This document shows, piece after piece, positions 48,394 to 60,418 of a stretch of 64,000 nucleotides of DNA (the stretch's first letter is position 1; each line of letters begins with the position of its first letter). Below the pieces are notes generated by a model. It saw only the letters and a program-made list of their open reading frames with translations, did no database searches and had not been told where the DNA came from. The position numbers were made by a program, and so were the translations under genes. The DNA comes from Certhia americana (Eukaryota > Chordata > Aves > Passeriformes > Certhiidae): the NCBI GenBank assembly GCA_018697195.1, contig CM031864.1:13388809-13452808 (forward strand), written 5' to 3'.

Positions 48394-51300
48394 TCATAAA
48401 GCAGTTACAGAAATGTGGCTGTGTGTGTTTTTTGATCCAAATCAAGCTTAAGTAAGTGTAAATGTTGACATTTCTAAAAAATTTTAGATTTCTATACTAA
48501 ATTAATTATAACATTAATGTTTTAGATAATTGTAAATTGTGACATGAAAAGGAGTGTAACTGTACAAACCAGTACAGTATTTTAGGTTCTTATAAAGTAT
48601 GGTTAGGACCACCACCAAAGAGAAACCTTGATGCATTAAAATAGGATTTCAGTCCATCATAGACACCCAGAAGGAAGAAGGTGGCACTGGGAAATTGTAA
48701 CTTCCTCATGTTTACCTTATAAATATTTGTGTCCTCCTCATTCTTTTATTTTTTTCTATCTGAAGTATTTATTGAAAACTCCAAGATACAAGTTTTCTTC
48801 TTTTGAAGGCTTTTTAGTGATTTCTTTATATACCCAGATGCACTGTTCGTCCTGCAGCTCATACCTTGTGCTGAGCACTCCTCTAGCATGCAGTAATCTT
48901 GTCCTGCAGACTGGCTCTGACTATGGAGAAGAATTTTGTTTAGTTCCTTTCTCATTCTGAAGGGTAAAATTTCCTCTGCCCTATCTTGGGGACTGTGCCT
49001 TAATTGGGCTGATTATATATTTCACATTACAGCTCTGGGACCAGAATCCCCCCAGGGAGTGATGCAGCTTCTAAATTAGACCATCTTGCTCTGACTGTGA
49101 AATAGCAAATCTCAAAATCCTTCCAGCAGAGGGATGTAGGCAGATTGCAACTAAATACGTCTGTCCACCTGCCTGTAGTCCAGAGGTTATGACACTCCCA
49201 GTGAGACAAAAAAAACCCATGACTTTGAAAAACTTCAGGTAAAATCAAGTATAGGAATAGGGTGTTTCACATGTGAAGAACACTAGCTCAGGCTAATGTT
49301 TTAGTAGAGGAGAGCTCCAAATGCACCTTAAGAGGTTCCTGCTCCTCCTGGCAATACCAACCATGTCTGAACATCCACAAGGACCTTAACCTCTAGCCTA
49401 GAAGTAAGATGTTTTTGCAGAGTCCCCATTTTGGCTTGAGCAATTTTACAAGTTTAGGAAAACTTCCTGGAAAGCAAATCTTTTGCTCCATCACATTGGC
49501 TGAAATAACTTCTGCTACATTTCAGTGAAGGGAGTGACAGTGTTTGTTATGGGGATTAGGAAACTGCGCTGTGGGATTTGAGTTCCCATGCTCTTCCTCA
49601 GGCAGCCTGTGGATCTGACTGCTGCATCTGACAGATTGCTGGAAGAAACAGAAAACATTAATTTAATGTTAACCAGGAGCTCTTGCAGCAGCCATAAATA
49701 CTGTTTTAGATATAACAGATTATGCTGATCTACCATTACTTTCTAGAATAGGCTCCTTTTATCTGATGCAAATTACAAACCTGTTCTTTTCTCTCAGTAC
49801 CAGAGAGATATATACATAGTGTGATGAAAATGCACCCCATGGTAGATGGTATGAATTGATATGGAGGACTCATTGGAAGGTACTAATTATACAGTCTCCT
49901 CTTACAGATATGTCAGTGAAGCAATAGTTACATCTTTATAAAATGGCAAGAGAAAGCCTGCCACAGAAATAACTGAACATGCTTCTTTATTTTCTCATAT
50001 GATCTACTGACAAATAAGTCTGATAGTTAAAATATAGTGAGAAAAGTAGTTCTACGGTCTTGCAATAAATCATAGTATAAAAAATTGTGGGTTTTTATGA
50101 ATCTCCTAAGGTAGGTCTGTATTTCCATATATCAGTTTGTTACATATCCGTATCTATTGAAAGGTATCAGAAACTTAAATGGAATTATTAAAAAAAAAAT
50201 TAATTTTTTGATTCTAAGTTGCATGGCTTCTCAGGTTCTGTGTATCTTTCCACTTCATGTATTAGCAGTTCCTGATTGCTTTGGATGTTGTACATCTCCA
50301 TTATATATGTTACCACTCAATGTTTGAAGAAACATAATTTATCAAAATTGAAGAATGCATCTAGGCTGCAAGTGCAACAAAGTGGTAATTTCCATGTGAG
50401 ATAATTTGGAAATGCAGGGTATAAAATAGTTTTTGATTACTGCCAATTAAATGAACCAGCTGATGGGGAACTTTCTTTTCCATAGTTTAGCAGCAATAAG
50501 ACTTCCCAGAGACTTAACTATGGACCACGGATGGTTGGAACCAGCTTTACATTTCCTTGGTTATTGACGGTCCTTGACTGTCAGTACAGACAAGCTGACT
50601 TTAACTTTTTTTGCACAATATAAAAGTAATTAAATTTCTGTGACATTTTGTCTCCAGTATCAGTATTGTCTATTTCTGTTCTTAGTTCTATTTATTCTTT
50701 TTTTATCCTTCCTCTTATTAGGAAATGGCCTAATTACTAGTTTATCCTATTCCAAGATGGCATATAACTCAGGGGCTTGAATTACATTATCTATGAATAT
50801 TCTTCATTTCCTCAAACGTCTTCTGATGAGCAATTTGGCTTTTAAGGTGCTCAGTAAACTGATATTATTTGCATATACATTAGTCTCTAAGCTCCTCATC
50901 TGGGGAGCACCATTACTTGCATCACATGCCTGCCACTTTAGACAGCACTTTGATTTTTAGACTTTAATTACACAGCATATATTTCAAAATGTTTCTACCA
51001 TTAAAGAAAAATGTTAACAGATAATTGGGAGTAAAGAAATATGCACAGAGAAAGACAATGTAAGGTTAGCATATTTGTTGGTAAATGTCTGTTCTCAGTC
51101 AGCAACAGCTGCAGTTTAATTAAACTCAACTGTTTGCAGGTGTTTGCAAGAGAAAATTGTATAGATATGCATGTACATATACAACTCATCTGAAGATTTA
51201 CCTTTGTAAAAAGACATAAGCTTCTAGCATGGAGGTGTCTTTCTCTGTAGTCTTGTGATTAACGTTCAGGGTTTTTTTCTGATATGTTAGGGTGAGATAT

Positions 51301-54300
51301 TATCAGGGAAAAATCCACAAGAAAGCAATGTAAAGAGGTAAGGAAGGAACACCAGCTGTGCTCATAAATTTAAACAGTTAGTATATCTGAAAAGCTTTCT
51401 CCGTCCTAAGACTGGTATTACAGTTAGGTGAGTTTAGTGCATCAGACAACACAAAAGGATTTAATATGTGTTAAAGAAGGAAAGGTAAATACAAAAAACA
51501 GGACTTTTTAAAGATCACAACAGCTTTAGATGTTGTGTGGATCAATAGTAGTCTCATCACAGGTAAAAGTTCACTAGAAAGCATATTGAGCTGCAAGTTC
51601 AAAATGTCAATAAGGTGTACAAAATTTAAAACCAGGACATGTTGTAGGATAGTTCTACTTAACTTTTTGTACTTGTGTTATAAATATTTCTGCTCAGCAG
51701 AGGTATTTGAGAAAGTTGACAAGAAACTAACACCACTAAATCATTTAAAGTTCATTTATTGCTCACTGTCTAATGATCTAGTCAACGAGGAATTCTATAA
51801 ATATACATGTACCTACAGAGATTTATAACTAGGTCAGAATGCTGCTTCCATATCTATTACTAATTAATTAGGTGCAAATAGCAAAAATACCTCAATGACA
51901 AAATCTATAATTTTAAAATTTGTGTTTTACTGTGGCTTTATCAGCACCACTTGCAAGTGCTCAGTTAAAGCAAAAAATACAAAACTATCTCTAAGTGCTC
52001 AATTAAAATAGAAGACAAAAAAGTAAAGGATTAATTCTTGCAGACTGTACAACGCTCTATACAATATGTGTTCATTTCTGATCTCTAAGCAATGTCTTTA
52101 ACACTTAACTGAGCAAAGCAGGTGATTAATGCTTGTGGTCATCCTGCCGCAATTCTATTAGACTGCCACAGTTTCAGCAGATTTTCCCATGAAACAAATT
52201 ATTATTAGGGTAAATTTGAAGGGGAGGGAAATCATAGATAATCTTTTTTTTATTATAGTTAATTTATTAACACATTTAATCATGGCATAAATTGTTTTCT
52301 TATTGTTGCATTTAAATTATGAAAGGGAAAAACAGGATAAAGCAACAATCAAATTTATCTGAAACCTTCTTAAGCTGTTGTGAGCCATATTTTCAGCCTG
52401 GTGATGCATAATAAAGTTTTATTTTGTCCATAAGAAATATAATGCCTAATTTAGACCTGTAAATGGACTGGTTTAGAACACCAAATTTTAACCAAGATTA
52501 GTTTTGAATGCTAAGCTTTTTAATTTATGTCAGAATTGAAAAATCATGACCAAACTAACTTACTTTTAGGTAATCCAATGGTATAGTTCAGATTTATGCC
52601 TGATCATATAATAAATTAATATTTTTAAAAACTAAACCACAACAGACACTGTCTAATAAATTGAGACATTCGAAATAATAATTTTTGTCTAGTCAGAAAT
52701 ACCTATATATAAATACACATGCACATATAATTTGTGAGGAAGTACAGACTTTTATATTGCAGAACTGTCCTCTAGTCCTTTGAAAGTACTCCCTGTTTAT
52801 GATAAGTGTTTTGTTGAGAGGAATGACTTTGAGGTGTTCTATTCTTGATAGTTCTATGGCTTCAGCTGGACTCACAGCTACTTTTGATTACAATATTTGA
52901 TAGCATCCCTTTTTTCTTCTGGAAAGTGCAAGAACAGGATATGACTAAATTTTAAATTTTGGGGTTTCATTTTTTGGGTTGTTTTTCCAGGGTTAAAATA
53001 TGACCACAATATCCAAAAAAAATGCCTATATGATTTGTATTTTGTTCCACATGTAATGGACAGAAGAGGTTTTGTGTTTATAAGTAAGTGCATGTCAGCA
53101 TTTTTGAGTTTTTGATTGTCAATGAAAATTCAATGTGGGATAATTAAGCAATAATGTAATGTGCAGAGATTTTTTTAACAGGATAAAGGCATGATGAAGA
53201 TGAGCAGAGTCAAGGGATTTAAAGTTAAAGCAGAAAGCATTTTTAACTTAATTTGCATTCAAAAGAAGTTTGCTATAATGCCAAATTAAATGATGTGAAA
53301 AATGAAAAGGCAATTTTTAAATAAAATTAGTTCATATAAAGTTTAACTAAGGTGACTATTGATTTTTACTCATTCCTTATCTTTTATTTTACCAACTTCT
53401 CAACTGCAGTATTGTGTCTGATTCAGTAGGGAATTACAAGAGAAAGAACAGGGAATACACTCAGAGTAGAGCTGTGACTTTATAGGGGATAATTTCTACC
53501 TTTTAATTCTAAATCACAATTGAAACAGTTCACTTGATTCTCTTTTCTTCCTGCTTGGGAAAATTAAATCTATCAATGCCTCCAACAATCCAAAACATAC
53601 TGGAAAACTGATGTTTCAATTCAGGCTAAGTAAAATTAATTGCTTAATAGAAAGTGATACTTCCTAGAGCCTTGGTAAGTTAAGAAATCATCTCTTCAGT
53701 AGGTGCTAGCCTGCTCAGAAGCACCTGCATGATTGAAGAAAGCGTTGTCTTCCCCATCAGCTATTTTTTAATGTCCAGTACCTCTGACTTCAGCACAGTG
53801 CAGGCCTGAAATTGCCATTTTCCAGACATTTTCTGTGCATTTTCTGTAAAAAAAGACTAGAAAAAAGTGCATCTTACATTAGATGAAGGGGGAATGAATG
53901 AGGAGAACAAAATATCAGTGTTCTTAAAATCATATGTGTCCAGCCCCTTAAAAGAGTGCTGTCAAGGAGGTAATTCAAGTTAATTCAAGGTACTTCAATT
54001 CAAGTTGCAGAGCCTGATGTGACTGAGGAGCAGCAGAGCCCTGCTGAGCCAAGGCATGAGATACAGCAGTTTATGACTTTGTGGTTGGATTGAGTACAGT
54101 CATATCAGATATTTTTGTTTTTCAGACAAAATTAAAAGAAATTAATTTACTTTCAAAATTCCAAAGATATGTAGCTGCACCTACATGAAGAAAAAAATAG
54201 TATTTTTTTTTAAGATGGTAAAATTTTATTAATCAGCCTGAAATGTGGAGGCATCTTTGCTGTTCTGAAGTAAGGAAAATGTGATTTTGGTTTTCCCAAT

Positions 54301-56445
54301 TGTTTTGACTATCAAAACACAGGTCAATGTTTCAAGTTGTCAGAACAATATCATCCACAGCAGTCTGTATCTGATGGCTGAAGACAAGCTTTTTCAAGGT
54401 AAATGAAGGGAGTTTGTCTTATCCTATGTTTTCAGCACTGTCCCTCATATTCAAAGGCAGTGAGCTCACTGCAAAGAGAGCGCATGAAAAAAGGCAACAA
54501 TTATTTCCCCTAAGGCTTACCTGGCAGGGAAATGATGAAATAAAATGAAACTATAGTTTGGTTGGTCTAGAGGAACAAGGAGCAGTAAGAAAGAGAACTT
54601 GAAGGCAGAAATGTCATTCAAGTGTGAAGATAGCAGGATCTCTTTCTTGACATCCAGGTAGCGCATTTGTTCCTATTTGGATCAGTCTTATCGTTAAAAC
54701 ACACTGAAATGTGGCAGAAAAATATGCTATTTACAACTGCAATAGCTAAGAGCTTAGATAGATGAATGCCTTATTTTGGTACACAGAGATAGTCTAAAAT
54801 GTAATATTTTGAAAAAAGAACCAAACATTTTCAAATTAAACCAATGATAGAGCCAAATCTAGTTTAGGAGGTGAAATAACTTTTTAATTGAACCTAGAAA
54901 GTTTTTTTTAAAGGTCTAGAAGGACCTGGGAAAGTTGCAAACTGCTTTAATGATTGAAACATACTGACTCAGATTTGTGATCTGTTTACCCAGACAGCTT
55001 CTCAGCTGTAATTTTCTGCATAATTCAATCGAATTTAGAAATAACACCTCTTTATAAGGTATTCTATGCATTTGCATTCATTCTGTCAGTCACAAATTCA
55101 AAAGTGTGGTTTTGTACAAAGTTGGGCTCCATGTATTAAAGAAGTGACTGCAATTTGCTCTCAGATTAACAATGTGATCCATCATCCTGCAGCATCTTTT
55201 CCAGCGCAGTGTCTTAAGTGATGACTTATTGCTGGTTTGCGAAGAGATGAGAATGGTACAGAAAATGTAATTTACTTTTCTCTCTTGGACTGAATTTATT
55301 GTTTACTAATTGGAATGTCATATGCAATAAATTATTCACCATAAAGGGTGGTCAAAATGAATGTCAGTAATGAAAAGCAAGTACATACAAGTAACATACA
55401 TGTAACTGAGCATGTAAGAGTGTGAGTGAGTGTGTCAGAGTGTGTGCAAGAGTGTGAGTCTGTGTGAGAAAAACTGAGGCAGACAAAACAAGAAACAGAA
55501 AACATCAAGATGAGGGATTGAAATACTGGGTACCTGTGTCATTTACAACAGTAGAGAGAATGTTCTCACAACCAATTTTTAAATAATATATCAAGGATAC
55601 ATACTGAAATTTTCTTTGTTTCTTCTCCCATCCCTAACTGTCTAGATAGTGCTGATTCACTGCTGGAGAAAAGCCATCTTGCCTTGTAAGGGGAGCTATT
55701 GTACAGTCATTTTAAAATTGAAACCTATTCCTGTATTCTGAAATAAAACCATATCACATTGTGCAACTGCCACGTTCAGCTGCGCCAAAGATTTGCCTAA
55801 AGACCTTGGAAACTTGTAATCAGGCATGCAATGAAACTTTTTAACCACACAGGCATAGTGGACCTAAATGACCCATTTTTTCATCTGTTCTTACTCACTG
55901 TTGTAAGACTGAAGAAACATACTAAAGGTCCAGTTATCAATGTGCAGTTTTGTTCTGTATTTTCATTTAGGACCCAGCTGTCTAGTGGCATTGAAGGAAA
56001 TAAAATATGTGAGGTTTAAAATTGAAAACTACATAGGCAAGTTGAAAAAACTGTCTGAACGAAATGAAAAAGTGCAATGGGGACAGCTGCAGCACCGTTA
56101 ACTTGGGCAAGAATGAAGAACAAAGAATTATGAAAAAAAAATATGAAGAAAAAAACACTGAGGTTTATCATTTATCATGGTTGAATATCAGACAAAATAT
56201 CATGCTTTATCAAAGATGACCTCTCATGCTTGGAATTTAAAAATAGCAGCAGATGCCAAATCAATGTAAGTTTTTTTTCATTTCCCAACAAGGTGTGCAG
56301 GTTGCAAGCACTATTCTAAGTCAAGTTTGACTTTTTATTTTTCACATGGTGACTGCTCTTCCCATTATCCATTTTCTATTCCGCATGCCACTAATCCTTA
56401 CAGCCTGGGGGAACTGGGCAGAGATTTTAACAAATAATTCTGCTG
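48394..56445. other. Unique sequence with candidate conserved segments, no gene seen
   Basis: No coding sequence was recognised; frames stay under 100 codons. A 10-base unit related to TAATTCAAGT is repeated about three times at 53971-54006. A degenerate GTGTGAGT-type stretch is at 55417-55467. Segments at about 52120-52440 and 54960-55345 are free of repeats and dense in homeobox, POU and E-box-like words, including the octamer ATTTGCAT at 55070-55077. They are candidates for conserved regulatory sequence but unproven. Confidence 0.5.
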
Positions 56446-56515
56446 AACCAAACCAAACCAAACCAAACCACACCAAACCACACCAAACCAAACCAAAACA
56501 CACCAAACCAAACCA
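56446..56515. repeat. (CCAAA)n microsatellite
   Basis: About fourteen five-base units, mostly CCAAA with some CCACA and AACAC variants, begin and end sharply. The 63-codon frame over it (Pro/Asn/Thr/Lys repeats) is an artefact of the repeat. Confidence 0.95.
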
Positions 56516-56556
56516 TGACATTTTCAGCAGATATTAATTGGGACTTTACCTGTAGG

Positions 56557-56890
56557 ATGCTCAAGGTGGTGCATCGGGTGTACTCAGAAACAGAAACACT
56601 TCAGCTGGAGTATTGTGTGGCCAGTTCAAGGAACTGAAGAAGAGAGGAACAAAAGGGCCAGAGTTCTTATGAATAGCTGAAAAACTTTGTTAAAGAATGT
56701 ACACAATGACCCTCAGGCTCAGAAAAGTCATTGCCCCAAAAAAATGGAATAAACTGTTTCACTTCTTAGACAATAAGATGGAAAGTAATGGACGTGAACT
56801 GCAGCAATGTACATTTAAGTTAGATGTTAGGAAAAACTTCCTGATGGCAAGTATTCTTTTAATTGTTGTACTCAAACAGTAAGAAATCTT
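56557..56890 (+). mobile_element. Decayed CR1 LINE 3' fragment, plus strand
   Basis: CAGCTGGAGTATTGTGTGGC corresponds to the CR1 codons for 'LEYCVQ'. Further on, GAACTGCAGCAATG and TTAGATGTTAGGAAAAACTT match the CR1 3' region 'ctgcagcaagggaggtttaggttggacattaggaaaaactt'. Sequence in between is heavily substituted and shortened, and the extreme 3' end is missing or unrecognisable. It is old, similar in type to the minus-strand copy at 16.95 kb. Confidence 0.8.
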
Positions 56891-57017
56891 CCCAACATTG
56901 ACTTAATTCTATTCTAATTCTGTAGCATGAAATTAGAGTGCAAAAGCATCTTCTGATATCACAAGGTCAGCCTCCTAAAAATGCCTTGAAGAACTGCCCT
57001 GTCCTAAATACAAGCAT

Positions 57018-57116
57018 AACAAAAAACAAAAACAAAAAAACAAAAAAACAAACAAACAAAAAAAAACCAAAACAAACAAACAAACAAACAAACAAACAAA
57101 CAAACAAACAAACAAA
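57018..57116. repeat. (CAAA)n microsatellite
   Basis: An impure section of A runs with single C (57018-57069) is followed by about eleven near-perfect CAAA units to 57116. A T run of about 15 bases lies just beyond, at 57141-57155. The Lys/Gln/Thr/Asn frame across it is a repeat artefact. Confidence 0.95.
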
Positions 57117-57155
57117 ATTCACTTTAATAGCTTAGATTAATTTTTTTTTTTTTTA

Positions 57156-60035
57156 AATCTATTACTGACAATAATGGAAAAGGATGAGGTTCACAAAAAT
57201 ATTCAGAAAAATCCACTTCAAATACATTTTCTCATTCTCTAGTCAAAGAATAAATTCTGCAAGATTAGGGATGGCACACAATGTAATTAATACATAAGGA
57301 AGAGGATAAATTCCAGCCTTCAGTTATGGAATCGTAATCAATGCATTAGTGTGAAAATCCCAGTATGTTAAAAAGCATAGTTTAAACTACTTTGGGATTA
57401 TTCTAGCTAAAACGTACATGAGAAATGTAAATCATCATTAAAAGATTTATTCCCTACTTCACTAAGCATGCAGTTTGCTGTTTTTTATTTTAATTACTTT
57501 TTAATAAAATTTTATCACCCTGAAAGATGCTATATTGATATCTGAAGAGAAAGAAGATCTTTGTCTACAAAAGAACTGCAGGACAGGAAGAAGAAAAATA
57601 CTATGCTGTGTCTCAATCTGATTTAGGAGATTACTTAGAAATTGTCTTTGCTGAGACTGAAAGCAAAGAGGATGGTGCTTTCTGATTTGGGTTTATGGAT
57701 TCTAACCAACAGCCACATGGAATAAAATCAAAGCATTTTATGAAATTTCATGACCTATCATTTCTTAATTATATTGCATTCAGAAAGCCCCAAGGAGAAA
57801 AAATTATAATTATTTCATTTTAATGGTTTGCAAAATTATTTTATTTACTTTCTTTTTTCATTTTTCTTTTCATTTAATATTTCTCCATTGACAGGAGTGG
57901 TAGTCACCATTTAATATTTTCTGCATGCTTTTCAGCCTTATGTTCAGGTTTAACACCAAAATAAGATGAAAGATAGCTAAGTGCTGTGGAACAAATCTAC
58001 AGTAAATGTCAATCATCACACTGATTTTACATCAATTTCATACTTGAACTATGCATAAAGAACTGAAACCTCACTACAAATCTTCTTATATATTTAATAT
58101 TTCAAGACTGAATATAATTTAAGTTGTTTGACTTTCAGCTCACAAAAACTTGGTACCATAAATATTAAAAGTGTTATAAATATTGATTTTAAAATATTTG
58201 GTTTTCTGTAAATATAATAGATGTAATATATTTTCAGTAAAACATATGCTAAAAAATGAAGATCTGTACAAAACTTTTGAATAGATGTTACAAGAAGTGA
58301 TTTTTATATAGACATCTCTCTGTTCAGGGAAGCTTGTATCAATTTTTCAACTTGAGCAAATCTATAAGTTGTATAACAGAATAAAAGCATCTAAGCAAGA
58401 CATATTTTCTGTTTGCTTTCATTCTATCCTCATAGTTTCTCCAGTTCTCTCTATCTATTAAAATTTTAACATGTTTGAAACTGCTAGTGATTTTCAAAGT
58501 AGAAATCAAATACACCACTTTAACTGGGATGTCAAAGAATATTCCCACTCCTTACAAAAGGCTAGTGTTTGCAAATGACAGAAAAAGGCCTTTCTGTTTA
58601 TGGTAAACAGGTTTTTGTTAAGGTTGAGTCTACATTTTTTGGGCTAGTTTAGTTGTAGAGAGTGCTTCAATGAAATAGAGATAACCATTTTTTAAAAAAA
58701 ATATATTGCATGTTTTCTAGCATGGTTGGGTATGTAAAGGCACATAAATATTTCTAATAGTGCCTGCAAAAGGAAATAACAAGGAAAAATGAGCTCTTAA
58801 CAAGAGAAACCATACTTGGTTCCTACACCCATGGTCCAGTGTATTTATGTGGACTGCCCATGTTAGAATGATATATACAGCTATGAAAAAAAAATGGGAA
58901 TAGAAAAGCTATCGCAATTATGTTGTTCATGTGGGGACTGGAATCAAAAATTGACATGGTACCACCTGTGCTGAGGTCTCTCTAAAATGTGGATATTAGT
59001 AATGAACAAAGAAGTTGTGTCTGTTCTTATTGTCCTGCTTATCTACAGGATTACCTTGACTGACAGAAACATGTGACAATGAAAATGCCTCAAGATTGCC
59101 TGATTATTTTTTCCCCTCTTCTTTTGTCACTAGGAGTTTGATGAATGAGATAAGACATTGAAACTGAAAATTCTGGTAAAGCTGTTTTTCTAGTCACAAT
59201 AAAACCAGTTTATTACACACTGCACAAAACTAATCTCACTGGAAGCACAGCATTTATTACTGGAAATATCTTCTGAGGACTTGTGCACATGACAGATTTG
59301 ATTAAAGAAAGGTTTGTTGGTAAATATATGATGAAATCTGATTGTGTGGTATCTGAGAGCAAGGCACAACACCACAAGAGTATAAATAAGATTAAGTGGA
59401 AGGTCCAAGGGGAAAAATCACGCTGAGTAATTGATTATATATATAAAATTGAGATATTTGCTTGCTGAATTTCTTTTGCAACAATCTAGTGTTTTCTCTT
59501 TCTAAGTAAAGGATAATCAATGGCCATGAAGAGGAACTGGATCTAATTAATAAAATGACTACTTCATTTCCCAAACATTCAGCTCAGAAAGCAATGTGCT
59601 ATTGATAAATGTGAAATGTGTTCAGGTCTGCTGATCAATTCTCTCTTTTAGATACTTACAAGTGCTTTATGTTCCTTAGCTTAAATTAACTTTGCCCATC
59701 CAAATTGGATGAGTTGTTTAATGTGGTTATATAGAGCTTTCTGAATTACTATGTTTTTATGCAAATAGTCATTGGAATCAATTCCAAAGGGATTATTAGC
59801 AAAGCTTGTGTCACTTGCATAGTCACAGCTTCTTTGAAATAATCAAGAACCTAGATAAATATTTAATCTTCAAAATAATTGATATTGCTGAAATTATTAA
59901 TACTTTGCTGTGTTGCAGCCTGTTGTTTAGATAACTCTAATGTTGAATGTAAGTGGCAAATTGCAACTAAAAGAGTTAAAACCAGCAGACTGTACTGATG
60001 GAAAAAAAGTTTGGCTCTTGGGCAAGGTTTTCTTT
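57156..60035. other. Unique AT-rich sequence with a candidate conserved segment, no gene seen
   Basis: No exon or repeat family was recognised. The end of the stretch, about 59640-59960, is repeat-free. It contains the octamer ATGCAAAT at 59759-59766 and, six bases on, the perfect inverted pair TTGGAAT-CA-ATTCCAA at 59772-59787. Two facing GGAAT words are what a TEAD-type dimer site would look like, but this is inference. Confidence 0.5.
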
Positions 60036-60095
60036 CCTGGTTTGGTTTGGTTTGGGAGGGGTGGGTTGGGTTTTATTTGTTTTTTTGCTTTTTTC
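60036..60095 (+). repeat. G/T tract with a compact G-quadruplex motif
   Basis: Three GGTTT units lead into GGGAGGGGTGGGTTGGG at 60054-60070, followed by T-rich sequence. The four G runs are separated by loops of only 1, 1 and 2 bases, an arrangement known to fold very stably in vitro. It lies about 170 bp upstream of a CR1 fragment. Confidence 0.85.
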
Positions 60096-60239
60096 CTTTT
60101 AAGAGGAGACTGGATTAAGTCCAGGAGAACTGAGCTGCTGCGCTAATTCACTGATTGTTGTATCCACTACTCATTTGTGCTGCACCACATCACTCCACCA
60201 CTGGCACAGCAGAGCCTGTGCACAGGGCTTGTGCTGGAC

Positions 60240-60418
60240 TGAGCACTGTAACAGGTTGCCCAGAGCAGTTGTGGAATCTCCTTCACTGGAGAAATCCCAG
60301 GACCATCTGGATACAATCCTGTGCCATGTGCTCTGGGATGACTCTGCCTGAGCTAGAGGCAGGGCCATATGACCCACTGTGGTGCCTTCCAGCCTGACCC
60401 ATTCTGTGATTCTGTGAA
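60240..60418 (+). mobile_element. CR1 LINE 3' end, plus strand
   Basis: AACAGGTTGCCCAGAGCAGT, GTGGAATCTCCTTCACTGGA, CATCTGGATACAATCCTGTG and GTGCCTTCCAGCCTGACCC follow the order of the CR1 3' UTR. The fragment ends in ATTCTGTGATTCTGTGA, an intact CR1 octamer tail. It is about 180 bp, strongly 5'-truncated, and one of the better-preserved ends in the window. Open frames over it are by-products. Confidence 0.93.

Noticed and set aside
55417..55467. GT-rich stretch as a functional Z-DNA element
   Set aside because: The alternation of GT is broken every few bases by GAGT or CAG and is too short to support the claim.
57018..57116. Possible CRISPR-like or satellite array
   Set aside because: The unit is a four-base microsatellite with no spacers.
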